A stretch of 40,140 nucleotides of DNA from Rhodopseudomonas sp. B29. GTDB lineage: Bacteria > Pseudomonadota > Alphaproteobacteria > Rhizobiales > Xanthobacteraceae. Position numbers and translations under genes: made by a program. The notes beneath the pieces are model-generated. The model ran no database searches. It was not told the DNA's origin and saw nothing but the letters and a program-made list of their open reading frames with translations. Every line of letters starts with the position of its first letter. Position 1 is the stretch's first letter. Below, one piece after another: positions 17,484 through 25,109 of the stretch. The stretch spans positions 1 through 40,140 of the forward strand of contig NZ_BADD01000058.1 in assembly GCF_000333455.1 (NCBI RefSeq). Reading direction: 5' to 3'.

Positions 17484-18158
17484 TCAGGCGTTGCCGGTGA
17501 GCCGCAGGATCGCCTGCACCACGACGTTGCTCGATTGCGCGATGAAGCGCGTGGCGCCGGAGAATCCGGCGAGCGGCAGCAGGAAGATCAGGCTGAGCAG
17601 GATCAGCATGCCGAATGGCTCGAGCTTTTCATACTGATACGCCAGCTTGCGCGGCAGGATGCCGGCCAGGATACGGCCGCCGTCGAGCGGCGGGATCGGG
17701 ATCAGATTGAAGATCGCCAGGATGACGTTGATCAGCAGGGTGTTGACGAGATTTTGCGCCAGCCATTGGCCGGCCGGGCCGGGGACGTAACCCACGACAT
17801 GGAAGGCCAGCGCCGCGATGGCGGCGAGCAGTAGATTGACGCCGGGCCCGGCGGCGGCGACCAGCACCATGTCGCGGCGCGGATGCCGCAGGTTCTTGAA
17901 ATTGACCGGCACCGGCTTGGCGTAGCCGAACAGGAACGGCGACTGCATCACCAGGAGCAAGAGCGGCAGCACGACGGTGCCGAACGGGTCGACATGCTTG
18001 AACGGATTGAAGCTGACCCGTCCGAGCATCCAGGCCGTGGTATCGCCGCACAGCTTGGCGACGTAGGCGTGGGCCGCCTCGTGAAAGGTGATGGCGATGA
18101 GCAGCGGCAGCGCCCACACCGAAATCACCAGCATCATATTGGACAGGTCACCAGCCAT
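17484..18158 (-). CDS. Site-2 protease family protein (M50 metallopeptidase)
   Basis: Polytopic intramembrane zinc peptidase, 224 aa from ATG 18158. Seen: the zinc motif H26-E27-A-A-H30 inside the first membrane helix, the AAAGPGVNLLLA helix, and the third ligand in NLIPIPPLDGGR (D159). This is the minimal M50 form without PDZ or CBS domains, like the 'site-2 protease family' proteins of many alphaproteobacteria. The target is unknown. A GTG three codons upstream (18167) is an alternative start. The gene runs alone on the minus strand, 170 bp upstream of the Rieske gene. Confidence 0.9.
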   Translation of the reverse strand: MAGDLSNMMLVISVWALPLLIAITFHEAAHAYVAKLCGDTTAWMLGRVSFNPFKHVDPFGTVVLPLLLLVMQSPFLFGYAKPVPVNFKNLRHPRRDMVLVAAAGPGVNLLLAAIAALAFHVVGYVPGPAGQWLAQNLVNTLLINVILAIFNLIPIPPLDGGRILAGILPRKLAYQYEKLEPFGMLILLSLIFLLPLAGFSGATRFIAQSSNVVVQAILRLTGNA

Positions 18159-18330
18159 TGGACTCACACGTCATTTCGCCTTGTCGGGTTCCAGATATAG
18201 AACCGCGGGCGATTGTGCCAGTCGGCGGGCGGATTTATGTCCGCGATGTAATCCATGCCGCGGCGCAATTCCACCAATGGGGAACCATCGTCGCCTGCCT
18301 CGATTGATCCGAAGAAACAGGGAGGAGCAG

Positions 18331-18543
18331 ATGGGCAAGGCCTATTACGACGTGGTCGGCAACGACAATCGCTGGGGCGTTCGCCACGACGATGATCCGA
18401 TCGGAGACTATTCCAGCAAGGAGGCCGCATTCGAAGCCGCCATCGCGGCCGCCACCAACGCCATCAAATTCGGCCACGAGGTGCGGATCACCGTGCCCGG
18501 CACCGATCAGTCGGTGACGAATCTGGGCACGCGGACGAACTGA
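18331..18543 (+). CDS. Small DUF2188-like protein
   Basis: A 70-aa acidic soluble protein starting MGKAYYDVVGND with a strong ribosome site (GGAGGAG, 3 bp before the ATG). The pattern YDVVGNDNRWGVRHDD, then SSKEAAFEAAIAAA and a final 'HEVRITVPGTDQ' strand, fits the DUF2188 layout (two strands, helix, strand), with which it is compared from memory. Function unknown; such proteins are often found among stress-induced genes. It is monocistronic and followed by an intrinsic terminator 28 bp after the stop. A longer open frame upstream is not supported. Confidence 0.78.
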   Translation: MGKAYYDVVGNDNRWGVRHDDDPIGDYSSKEAAFEAAIAAATNAIKFGHEVRITVPGTDQSVTNLGTRTN

Positions 18544-18570
18544 GTAGCGTAGCGTTTGTGCGTAAAAGAA

Positions 18571-18599
18571 GGCCGGGCGTAAGCCCGGCCTTTGTGTTT
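18571..18599 (+). terminator. Rho-independent terminator after the DUF2188-like gene
   Basis: GGCCGGGC (18571-18578), loop GTAA, GCCCGGCC (18583-18590), then TTTGTGTTT. A perfect 8-bp GC stem with a T-rich tail, 28 bp after the stop codon at 18543. Confidence 0.8.
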
Positions 18600-18616
18600 G
18601 ACAATTCATATTCACC

Positions 18617-18704
18617 GTCATGGCCGGGCTTGTCCCGGCCATCCACGTTTGCAGGCGAGGCGGTGCTCGTGTCCGTGGATGGCCGGGACGAGCCCGGCCA
18701 TGAC
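18617..18704. repeat. GTCAT-bounded inverted doublet (GTCATGGCCGGG subtype)
   Basis: An 88-bp inverted repeat. GTCATGGCCGGGCTTGTCCC with GGCCATCCACG on the left is mirrored by CGTGGATGGCC with GGGACGAGCCCGGCCATGAC on the right, around a spacer of about 26 bp. Each arm is itself a hairpin. It lies between the terminator of the small gene and the stop of the convergent transglutaminase-like gene. Confidence 0.85.
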
Positions 18705-18730
18705 GGCGTGGGTGAGGCGCGGAGTGTTAA

Positions 18731-19579
18731 TTACGCCACCTTGCGCAGCCGTTCCGGCAGCTCGCCGGTGTGTTGTTCGGTCACCTCTTCGGTGATGACT
18801 TCGAACTTGAGCAGCTGCGCGGTGCCGAACGAGGTCGAGATAGCGGCGTCGGCGGCGTCGCGGCCACGGGCGATGACGACGCGGCCGATGCGCGGGTGAT
18901 TGTGGCGGGCGTCGAACGTGTACCAGCGGCCGTCGAGGTAGACTTCGAACCAGGCCGAGAAGTCCATCGGCGCCGGGTCGATCGGAACGCCGATGTCGCC
19001 GAGATATCCGGTGCAATAGCGCGCCGGGACGTTCATGCAGCGGCACAGCGTGACCGCGAGATGCGCGAAATCGCGGCACACGCCGATGCGCTCGGAATGG
19101 CCTTCCGAGGCGGTGCGGTCGTTGCGGGCGTAGTGATAGCCGAACTCGATCTGGTTGTGCGTGTAGTCGACTATCGCCTGCACCAGCCGCCAGCCGGTGA
19201 GGCCGCCGAACATCGACCAGGCCAGGTTCGACAGCTTGTCGGTGTCGCAATAGCGGCTGCCGAGCAGATACACCAGCACATCGTCGGGCAGTTCCTGCAC
19301 CGGCAATTGCCGCGCGTCGGGAGCGACTTCGTCGGGCAGGCCGGAATCGCGGATCAGGAAGTCGTTGCTGATATCGATCCGACCCATCGGCGCGACCAGA
19401 CGAGTGGAGACGTTACCGAACATGTCGACGAACTCGTGCGACGGCACGTCGGGGGTGAACCGGATCTCGTGCTCGCCGACGATGTCCTGGGCCCGCGACG
19501 GATGAACGCTCAGCAAGAGGTTCATCGGCGTATCCTGGAAGCAATAGAAAGCGATGTTGTAACCCGCGCGAATGATCAC
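18731..19579 (-). CDS. Transglutaminase-like family protein
   Basis: A 282-aa protein with an N-terminal transglutaminase-associated beta domain (about residues 1-110, starting MIIRAGYNIAFYC) and a transglutaminase-like core (about 130-235). The core has the nucleophile block GVCRDFAHLAVTLCR with C168 and the aspartate in WYTFDARHN (D223). At the place where most of these enzymes have His before Ala-Trp, this protein reads D-F-S208-A-W, so the triad may be changed. Family members act as cysteine peptidases or amidases; no substrate is known. No signal peptide. A 40-bp hairpin lies in its leader. It is downstream of glgX on the same strand, 118 bp away. Confidence 0.85.
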   Translation of the reverse strand: MIIRAGYNIAFYCFQDTPMNLLLSVHPSRAQDIVGEHEIRFTPDVPSHEFVDMFGNVSTRLVAPMGRIDISNDFLIRDSGLPDEVAPDARQLPVQELPDDVLVYLLGSRYCDTDKLSNLAWSMFGGLTGWRLVQAIVDYTHNQIEFGYHYARNDRTASEGHSERIGVCRDFAHLAVTLCRCMNVPARYCTGYLGDIGVPIDPAPMDFSAWFEVYLDGRWYTFDARHNHPRIGRVVIARGRDAADAAISTSFGTAQLLKFEVITEEVTEQHTGELPERLRKVA

Positions 19580-19592
19580 GAAACGGCTCCAT

Positions 19593-19632
19593 GCCCTGCG
19601 TCACTGAAGTTGCATCTTCAATGGCGCAGGGC
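19593..19632 (-). promoter_or_regulatory. Stem-loop in the leader of the transglutaminase-like gene
   Basis: Arms 19593-19609 and 19616-19632 are complementary at 15 of 17 positions (GCCCTGCG at one end, CGCAGGGC at the other) around a 6-base loop. On the minus strand the stem ends 13 bases before the start codon, with GGAG directly after it. There is no T run, so it is more likely a leader structure or processing site than a terminator. Confidence 0.4.
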
Positions 19633-19697
19633 TGAAACTGTTCCGCGCGAATCGTTCCCTCGGCTGCGCAAATGTGAGGCAGACCAGGGACCTGCGT

Positions 19698-21902
19698 TTA
19701 GTCCTTGAGCCCAAAAAGCAGCACCGAACGTGCCGTGACCTGATACTTGCTGCCGCAGGCAAACGCCTCGCCGGGCTTGCCATCGGGGATATTGGTATCG
19801 AGCAACAGCTGCCATTGCGAGCCGTGAGACACTTCGGGCAGGGTGAACTCCACCAGCCCGTCGAAGCTGTTGGTGATCAGCAGCACGGTCTCGTCCTCGG
19901 CGATGCGGCGAATGCCGGTCTTGCGGGCGCGGCCGTCGAGTAGCATGCCGAAGCATTTGACGTTGCCGTCCTGCCAGTGCTCCTCCTGCATCGGACCGCC
20001 ATTGGCGTTGATCCAGGTGACGTCGCAGACTCCGAGCTCTTCGTCATACTGGCCTTGCAGGAAGCGGCTGCGCCGCAGCGTCGGGCATTCGCGCCGCACC
20101 GTGATCAGTCGCTTGGTGAACTCGAGCAGATCCTTGGCGGCGTCGTCGTGGTCCCAATGCACCCAGGAGATTTCGTTGTCCTGGCAATAGGCATTGTTGT
20201 TGCCCTGCTGAGTGCGGCCGAATTCATCGCCGGCCAGCAGCATCGGCGTGCCTTGGGCGAGCAGCAGGGTGGACAGCATGTTGCGCTTCTGGCGCTCGCG
20301 CAATTCCAGGATGGCCTCGTCCTCGGTCGGGCCTTCGGCGCCGCAGTTCCACGAACGATTGTCGGAATGGCCGTCCTTGTTGTCCTCGCCGTTGGCGATG
20401 TTGTGCTTCTCGTTGTAGCTGGCCCAATCGTTAAGGGTGAAGCCGTCGTGTGCGGTGATGAAGTTCACGCTCGACCAGGCGCGGCGGCCCTGACGATTGA
20501 ACACGTCGCCGGAGGCGGCCAGCCGCGGCGCAAGCGCCGATGCCGGGGCTTCGGCGCGCCAATAGTCGCGCACGGTGTCGCGGAACTTGTCGTTCCATTC
20601 CGCCCAGCCCGGCGGGAAGCCGCCGACCTGATAGCCGCCGGGGCCGCAATCCCATGGCTCGGCGATCAACTTCACCGAGCTGAGCAACGGATCCTGGTTG
20701 ACCGCCTTGAGGAAGCCGCTCTGCTCGTCGAAGCCGTAGGTCTCGCGCGCCAGGATGGTCCCGAGATCGAAGCGGAAGCCGTCGATGTGCATCTCGCCGG
20801 CCCAGTAGCGTAGCGAGTCGGTGACCATCTGGATCACGCGCGGATGTGACAAGTTGACGGTGTTGCCGGTGCCGGTGTCGTTGATGTAGTAGCGCTTCTT
20901 GTCCGGCAGCAGGCGGTAGTAGCTGGCATTGTCGATGCCCTTGAACGACAGCGTCGGCCCGAGTTCGTTGCCTTCGGCGGTGTGGTTGTAGACGACGTCG
21001 AGGATCACGGCGATGCCGGCCTCGTGCAGCCGGGACACCATCTCCTTGAACTCGCGCAGCGAGTTCGGCACGTCGGCAGCGTAGCGCGGATCGGGTGCGA
21101 AGAAGCCGATGGTGTTGTAGCCCCAGTAGTTGACCAGCTTCTTTTCGAGCAGATAGCTGTCGTCGACGAAGGTGTGGATCGGCAGAAGTTCGACCGCGGT
21201 GATGCCGAGCGAGGCGATGTAGTCGACCACGGCCTGGCTGCCGAAGCCCGCGTAGGTGCCGCGCAGATCCTCCGGCACGCCGGGGTGCAGCTTGGTGAAG
21301 CCTTTGACGTGAGTCTCGTAGATGATGGTCTGATCCCACGGCACGAATTTGCGGCCGGGTTCGCCGCGCCAGTCGAAGCCGGCATCGACCACCACGCATT
21401 TCGGCATGAATGGCGCGGAGTCGCGCTCGTCGAAGGTGGTGTCGTCGCCGCTTTCCATCTTGTAGCCGAACACGGCCGGATCCCACTTCAGCGAGCCGGC
21501 ATGGGCGCGCGCATAGGGATCGAGCAGCAGCTTGTTGTGATTGAAGCGGTGGCCGTTCTCGGGCTCGTAAGGGCCGTAGACGCGATAGCCGTAAAAGGTG
21601 CCCGGACCGACGTCGGGGATGTAACCGTGAAACACCTCGTCGGTGTATTCGGGCAGCTCGATGCGGCGCTCCTTGTCGCCGTCGAACAGACAGACCTCGA
21701 CCTTGGTGGCGTTGGCGGAGAACAGCGCGAAGTTGGTGCCTGCGCCGTCCCAGCAGGCGCCGAGCGGGTAGGGCAGGCCCTCACACACATTGCTGGCTTC
21801 GGTAATGATCTCGGGCGCGGGCCGCGGCGGCGGCGCGGCGGCCGGCTTGGCTTCCGGCTGCGTCGTCTTCGGCGATTCCAGAACGTCGGTTTTATCGGTC
21901 AT
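19698..21902 (-). CDS. glgX: Glycogen debranching enzyme GlgX
   Basis: GH13 isoamylase-type debranching enzyme (734 aa) that hydrolyses alpha-1,6 branches of glycogen limit dextrins. Seen: N-terminal CBM48 domain (YPLGACWDGAGTNFALFSANATKVEVCLFD), then the catalytic barrel with VVYNHTAEGNE, the nucleophile region GFRFDLGTILARE, the acid/base LIAEPWDCGPGGYQVG and FITAHDGFTLNDW. Family signatures LLAGDEFGRTQQGNNNAYCQDN and the C-terminal domain follow. Residues 10-35 are a Pro/Ala-rich extension. The ATG at 21902 follows GAGGGCAAG. Other glycogen genes (glgA/B/C/P) are not in the window. Confidence 0.95.
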   Translation of the reverse strand: MTDKTDVLESPKTTQPEAKPAAAPPPRPAPEIITEASNVCEGLPYPLGACWDGAGTNFALFSANATKVEVCLFDGDKERRIELPEYTDEVFHGYIPDVGPGTFYGYRVYGPYEPENGHRFNHNKLLLDPYARAHAGSLKWDPAVFGYKMESGDDTTFDERDSAPFMPKCVVVDAGFDWRGEPGRKFVPWDQTIIYETHVKGFTKLHPGVPEDLRGTYAGFGSQAVVDYIASLGITAVELLPIHTFVDDSYLLEKKLVNYWGYNTIGFFAPDPRYAADVPNSLREFKEMVSRLHEAGIAVILDVVYNHTAEGNELGPTLSFKGIDNASYYRLLPDKKRYYINDTGTGNTVNLSHPRVIQMVTDSLRYWAGEMHIDGFRFDLGTILARETYGFDEQSGFLKAVNQDPLLSSVKLIAEPWDCGPGGYQVGGFPPGWAEWNDKFRDTVRDYWRAEAPASALAPRLAASGDVFNRQGRRAWSSVNFITAHDGFTLNDWASYNEKHNIANGEDNKDGHSDNRSWNCGAEGPTEDEAILELRERQKRNMLSTLLLAQGTPMLLAGDEFGRTQQGNNNAYCQDNEISWVHWDHDDAAKDLLEFTKRLITVRRECPTLRRSRFLQGQYDEELGVCDVTWINANGGPMQEEHWQDGNVKCFGMLLDGRARKTGIRRIAEDETVLLITNSFDGLVEFTLPEVSHGSQWQLLLDTNIPDGKPGEAFACGSKYQVTARSVLLFGLKD

Positions 21903-22106
21903 CTTGCCCTCGCGCGCACCAGCACCGCGACGGCTGCGTGCGCAACGCAGGTTCGGCGCGTACCCCATTGATGTGTTGCAAACTGCCCACAGCCTTTTGT
22001 AGCGACTGCAACAATGCTCGATGATGAAATTCTGTTCCCTCGCGATCGTTGCTGCAACATCCGGCAACGGTTGCGAAGAGCCGGCGCACAACGAGCATGC
22101 ACAACG

Positions 22107-22142
22107 AAGAAGGCCCGGGCCGCATGCGGTCCGGGCCTTCTT
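22107..22142 (-). terminator. Terminator-like palindrome downstream of the DUF4142 gene
   Basis: AAGAAGGCCCGG (22107-22118) and CCGGGCCTTCTT (22131-22142) form a perfect 12-bp stem around a partly paired GCCGC..GCGGT loop. It lies 18 bp beyond the DUF4142 stop on the minus strand. Both ends carry A/T-rich tails, so it could work in both directions. Confidence 0.7.
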
Positions 22143-22160
22143 CCGGTAAAGCGACCGGAG

Positions 22161-22721
22161 TTACTTGTTCGACTTCGAGGTCGTCGTGGTGTGCTCCTTG
22201 TCGAGCTTCTGCGCCATGTCGAGATGGTGCTGCAGCGTCGGCAGGGTCTTGCCGGCCCAATTCTTCAGCTCGGCATTATCGCCGCCCTTGGCGTAGCGCT
22301 GGAACAGCGACACCGCGTCCTGGTGGGCCGAGACCTGGTCGTCGTTATAGGCCGACGAGAACTTGGCGCCATCGGCGGCTTTCAGCTTGTCGAGCTTGCT
22401 CTGATGCGCGTCGTCGAGCTTGGTCGGCAGCTCGGCCTTGAGCTTGCCGCTCGACACCATCGACTTCAACTCGGTCGAGGTCTTGGTGTGATCGGCGATC
22501 ATCTGCTTGGCGAAGCTCTTCTCGGCGGCATTGCCCTTTTCTTCGGCGAGCTTGCTCGACTGGATCTCGAACATGTCGCTGATCGCGACCTGCTGGACGA
22601 AGTCGGTGGTGGCCGGCGCCACGCCGAGCGCGGAATTCACGCCGGTCTTTTCGGCGACGGATTCGGCGAAGGCGGGGGTGGCGAGCAACACGCATCCCAG
22701 AATGATGGCACTGCGTTTCAT
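22161..22721 (-). CDS. DUF4142 domain-containing exported protein
   Basis: A 186-aa protein with a clear Sec signal peptide (MKRSAIILGCVLLATPAFA, cleavage after residue 19). The mature part is mostly helical and matches the DUF4142 pattern: FVQQVAISDMFEIQSSKLAEEKG, FAKQMIADHTKTSTELK, and DDQVSAHQDAVSLFQRYAKGGDNAELKNWAGKTLPTLQHH. The fold is a ferritin-like four-helix bundle in the periplasm; function unknown, commonly associated with stress. It follows the YciE-like gene by 11 bp and is likely co-transcribed with it. Confidence 0.88.
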   Translation of the reverse strand: MKRSAIILGCVLLATPAFAESVAEKTGVNSALGVAPATTDFVQQVAISDMFEIQSSKLAEEKGNAAEKSFAKQMIADHTKTSTELKSMVSSGKLKAELPTKLDDAHQSKLDKLKAADGAKFSSAYNDDQVSAHQDAVSLFQRYAKGGDNAELKNWAGKTLPTLQHHLDMAQKLDKEHTTTTSKSNK

Positions 22722-22732
22722 GGTGATCTCCT

Positions 22733-23242
22733 TCAGCTTGCGGCTTTGCGGTTGACGCCTTTGCGCAGCGCCACGGTGTTGAGCTTGGTGTTGGCGGCCT
22801 TTTCCTCGTTGAGATTGGTGGTGAGGAAACGCACGATGTCGTCGTGGCCGAGTTCTTCCGCCCAGGCGATCAGCGTGCCGTAGCGGGCGATCTCGTAGTG
22901 CTCGACCGCCTGCGCATTGGCGACGATGGCGGCGTCGAGCACGCTCTTGTCGGCGATCTCACCGGCGGTCTCGTTGGACTCTTTGATCAGCCCGTCGATC
23001 GCCGGGCAGTCGACGCCCGACGGCTTCTCGCCGAGCTTCTTGAACACCTGGTCGAGTCGCTCGATCTGTTTGTGCGTCTCTTCGAGATGCGCCTTCAGGC
23101 CGGCCGCCAGATCGCGATTGGTGGCCTGCTCGATCATCGTCGGCAGCGCCTTGGTGATCTGCTGTTCGGCGTAATAAATGTCGTGGAGGCCATGCAGCAG
23201 CAGGTCCTCCATGGTTTGAATGTCCTTGGTGAAGAAACCCAT
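22733..23242 (-). CDS. YciE/DUF892 ferritin-like protein
   Basis: A 169-aa cytoplasmic four-helix-bundle protein of the YciE/DUF892 family. Seen: TMEDLLLHGLHDIYYAEQQITKALPTM, then LKAHLEETHKQIERLDQVF, and a second helical pair with QAVEHYEIARYGTLIAWAEELG. The Glu/His pairs (EQQ, EETH, EHYE) are candidate di-iron ligands. Family members are typical general-stress proteins. The ATG at 23242 follows GGAGG by 5 bp; the frame extends upstream to 23416 without similarity. First gene of a two-gene unit with the DUF4142 gene; a promoter candidate for an EcfG-type sigma factor lies just upstream. Confidence 0.9.
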   Translation of the reverse strand: MGFFTKDIQTMEDLLLHGLHDIYYAEQQITKALPTMIEQATNRDLAAGLKAHLEETHKQIERLDQVFKKLGEKPSGVDCPAIDGLIKESNETAGEIADKSVLDAAIVANAQAVEHYEIARYGTLIAWAEELGHDDIVRFLTTNLNEEKAANTKLNTVALRKGVNRKAAS

Positions 23243-23613
23243 CCTGGCCTCCGCAGGTTTGGCGTGATGCTCCACAACTGGAAGGAGGGGGTTCAGTTCC
23301 GGCGCGCGGCGACGGTGGCAGCTGAATGCGGAAATGGTTGCATCATTGCACGGTGCCCGACTTGGAATGAACCGCGGCAGCTTCGCCATGGTTGCGGGCA
23401 ACCTCACCACCATCATGGTCGGCTAAACCCCGCGATCCATGGCTTCGCTGAGCAGTGACGCCCTAGGCGGCTGGCTGCCGTGAGCTCGGGCTTGGCGGGT
23501 ATCCGTTACGGGGGGCGTCACGATGCGCCACAGTGCATGTCGACGCTGAAGCGCGTGCTTCGGTGCCTAGGGTGTTGAGGCCGGCATGGCGGCGTGGTAG
23601 GGGAACAGCTGCC
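23243..23613. other. Gene-free stretch between the DUF892 gene and tRNA-Gly
   Basis: Holds the EcfG-like promoter for the leftward genes and presumably the tRNA promoter. An inverted pair of CCTAGG-containing segments (CGCCCTAGGC near 23459 and TGCCTAGGGT near 23567) is visible, over 100 bp apart. No coding potential that I can support. Confidence 0.4.
23276..23300 (-). promoter_or_regulatory. Candidate EcfG (general stress sigma factor) promoter for the DUF892-DUF4142 unit
   Basis: On the minus strand GGAAC (23300-23296), a 16-base spacer and AGTT (23279-23276). The alphaproteobacterial EcfG consensus is GGAAC-N16/17-CGTT, so there is one mismatch, in the -10 element. The expected start of transcription would leave a leader of about 25 bases before the DUF892 start codon. 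Confidence 0.4.
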
Positions 23614-23687
23614 GCGGGTGTAGCTCAATGGTAGAGCAGCAGCCTTCCAAGCTGAATACGAGGGTTCGATTCCCTTCACCCGCTCCA
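23614..23687 (+). tRNA. tRNA-Gly (anticodon TCC)
   Basis: The cloverleaf is complete: acceptor GCGGGTG pairs with CACCCGC, D stem GCTC/GAGC, anticodon loop CTTCCAA (anticodon TCC, reads GGA/GGG), T arm AGGGTTCGATTCCCT, discriminator T and an encoded CCA at 23685-23687. The anticodon stem has one mismatch at its outer pair. Immediately downstream the base composition falls, as is common where a tRNA gene serves as integration site. Confidence 0.97.
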
Positions 23688-23795
23688 TTGTCCTTGACAG
23701 ATGCTTTCGAACGGTCGTTCGACGCGGTGTGCCAATTGGGTTGGGTAATTACATTTAGCGGCTTTCTATTCTTTTCCTAAGTGTGGCGAACCAAA

Positions 23796-24383
23796 ATGAA
23801 TGAAGTTCAGTTCAACATCATCACTGTAGCTGTGATCGCGAACGCTATATTTGTTATTTTGGCCACTTTAATGGGGCCTATCATTGCCGTTTGGATTACG
23901 AGAAAGATTGATGCGGAACGCGCTCGAACCACAAGAAAGCTCGATGTCTTCCGAGCCATGATGCGTAATCGGCGAATGCATTTGAGTCCTGATTACGTGA
24001 ACGCATTTAATCTTATAGAGGTCGAATTCCAAGGGGTTGAGCCGGTAGAGCGCGCCTTCAAAGATGTTTTCAATCATATGAGTGCAAGCGTTAGCCAGCC
24101 AGACTGGTTCGACAAGTTTCGTCGGCTCACGACGCGTCTGCTATATGCCATGGGGAAGAATCTAGGCTACGAAATGGAGCAACTTGATGTCTTGGAGGGC
24201 GGCTATAACCCGACGGCCTTCGGACAATTAGAGGAAGAACAAGCTACATTTCGGCGCCTGCTAATCGAAGTCCTTCAAGGAAAGCGGAGCCTTCCGGTGC
24301 ATCAAGGGCCACCGATTATTCCATTGCAGAATGACTCTAGCAGGCCACCGCAAGAGTCGGCTCCCCCGTCTGTGGGCACGTAG
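23796..24383 (+). CDS. Lower-GC protein with one N-terminal membrane helix, DUF6680-like
   Basis: A 195-aa protein with a single hydrophobic segment at about residues 7-33 (IITVAVIANAIFVILATLMG) followed by WITRKIDAERARTTRKLDVFRAMMRNRR. It then has a soluble part with FNLIEVEFQG and VERAFKDVFNHM, and a Pro-rich tail. This layout resembles the DUF6680 family as I remember it; no function is known. Codon use is unlike the neighbours: many A/T third positions (e.g. TTA, ATT, AAT) and roughly 50% GC against the high-GC surroundings, which suggests recent acquisition. It starts 109 bp after tRNA-Gly. ATG 23796 is preferred to the GTG at 23781. Convergent with the TetR gene. Confidence 0.75.
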   Translation: MNEVQFNIITVAVIANAIFVILATLMGPIIAVWITRKIDAERARTTRKLDVFRAMMRNRRMHLSPDYVNAFNLIEVEFQGVEPVERAFKDVFNHMSASVSQPDWFDKFRRLTTRLLYAMGKNLGYEMEQLDVLEGGYNPTAFGQLEEEQATFRRLLIEVLQGKRSLPVHQGPPIIPLQNDSSRPPQESAPPSVGT

Positions 24384-24438
24384 CGACCCTAAGGTTGCCC
24401 CGGATTTCGATGGCCACGATGCGGACAACCTCGCCCTT

Positions 24439-25026
24439 TCACACCGGCGGCCAGTTCCGCAGTGCCATGTCGGCGAGCTTGCGGAGTTGCTCGCGAGAGG
24501 CACCGCTGGCGGCTTGGACGGCCATGCCTTGCAGGATGGCGGAGATGTAGCGGGCGAGGTCGTCGGCATCGGCCTGCGCCGGTAGGTCGCCATCGGCGAT
24601 GGCGCGGGCGAAGCGGTCGCGTATGTCCTGTTCGCTCTTGGCGCGGCGCGCGGCCAGTTCCTGCTTGATGGTCTCGGCGGCTTCGCCGCAGCACAGCGCA
24701 CCTTGCACGGCGAGACAGCCGGGGTGGACCGGATCGGTCATGGCGTCGGCGGCGCCGGTGAGGACGTGCTCGACGACGGCGCGCGCGGTCGGCTGTTGCA
24801 GGGCGGTCTGGTAGTAGCCGCCGGGGCCGTCGACATAGCGGTCCAGCGCCTTGCGGAACAGCTCCTCCTTGTTGCCGAAAGCTGCGTAGAGGCTCGGTTT
24901 GGTGATGCCCATCGCCTCGGTGAGGTCGGTCATCGACGCACCCTCATAGCCCTTGCGCCAGAACACCTGCAGGGCGCTGTCGAGCGCCGCATCGGCGTTG
25001 AATTCGCGGGGGCGGCCCATGGCCAT
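24439..25026 (-). CDS. TetR/AcrR family repressor, probably of the adjacent RND pump
   Basis: A 195-aa regulator with an N-terminal helix-turn-helix (GRPREFNADAALDSALQVFWRKGYEGASMTDLTEAMGITKPSLYAAFGNKEELF, residues 4-57) typical of TetR proteins, and an alpha-helical ligand domain containing CLAVQGALCCGEAAETI. Three cysteines in that region (residues 103-117) could respond to a reactive ligand. It is divergent from the efflux genes; two TACC-N4-GGTA palindromes lie in the shared 200-bp region, which suggests autoregulation and control of the pump. ATG 25026 follows GAGGAG by 7 bp. Confidence 0.92.
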   Translation of the reverse strand: MAMGRPREFNADAALDSALQVFWRKGYEGASMTDLTEAMGITKPSLYAAFGNKEELFRKALDRYVDGPGGYYQTALQQPTARAVVEHVLTGAADAMTDPVHPGCLAVQGALCCGEAAETIKQELAARRAKSEQDIRDRFARAIADGDLPAQADADDLARYISAILQGMAVQAASGASREQLRKLADMALRNWPPV

Positions 25027-25044
25027 GGTGGTGCTCCTCAGAGT

Positions 25045-25060
25045 TCTACCAATCGGTAGA
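25045..25060. promoter_or_regulatory. Operator candidate 1 for the TetR regulator
   Basis: Perfect palindrome TCTACC-AATC-GGTAGA (six-base arms, four-base centre), 18 bp upstream of the regulator's start codon. It shares TACC-N4-GGTA with the second site at 25096-25109. Confidence 0.65.
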
Positions 25061-25068
25061 TAAGTCTC

Positions 25069-25109
25069 TTGACAGTCGTTGTCGATAGTCCATTTATACC
25101 GGGCGGTAT
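25069..25109 (+). promoter_or_regulatory. Promoter and operator candidate 2 for the RND pump
   Basis: TTGACA at 25069-25074 is a good -35 element. A poor -10 (ATTTAT at 25092, or TTATAC at 25094) follows and runs into the palindrome ATACC-GGGC-GGTAT (25096-25109). A repressor bound here would cover the -10 region. Spacing and -10 quality are not ideal, so the promoter is less certain than the operator. Confidence 0.5.

Noticed and set aside
23688..24438. Duplicate tRNA 3' end (att site) after the lower-GC gene
   Set aside because: No copy of the tRNA-Gly 3' sequence was found up to the TetR gene.
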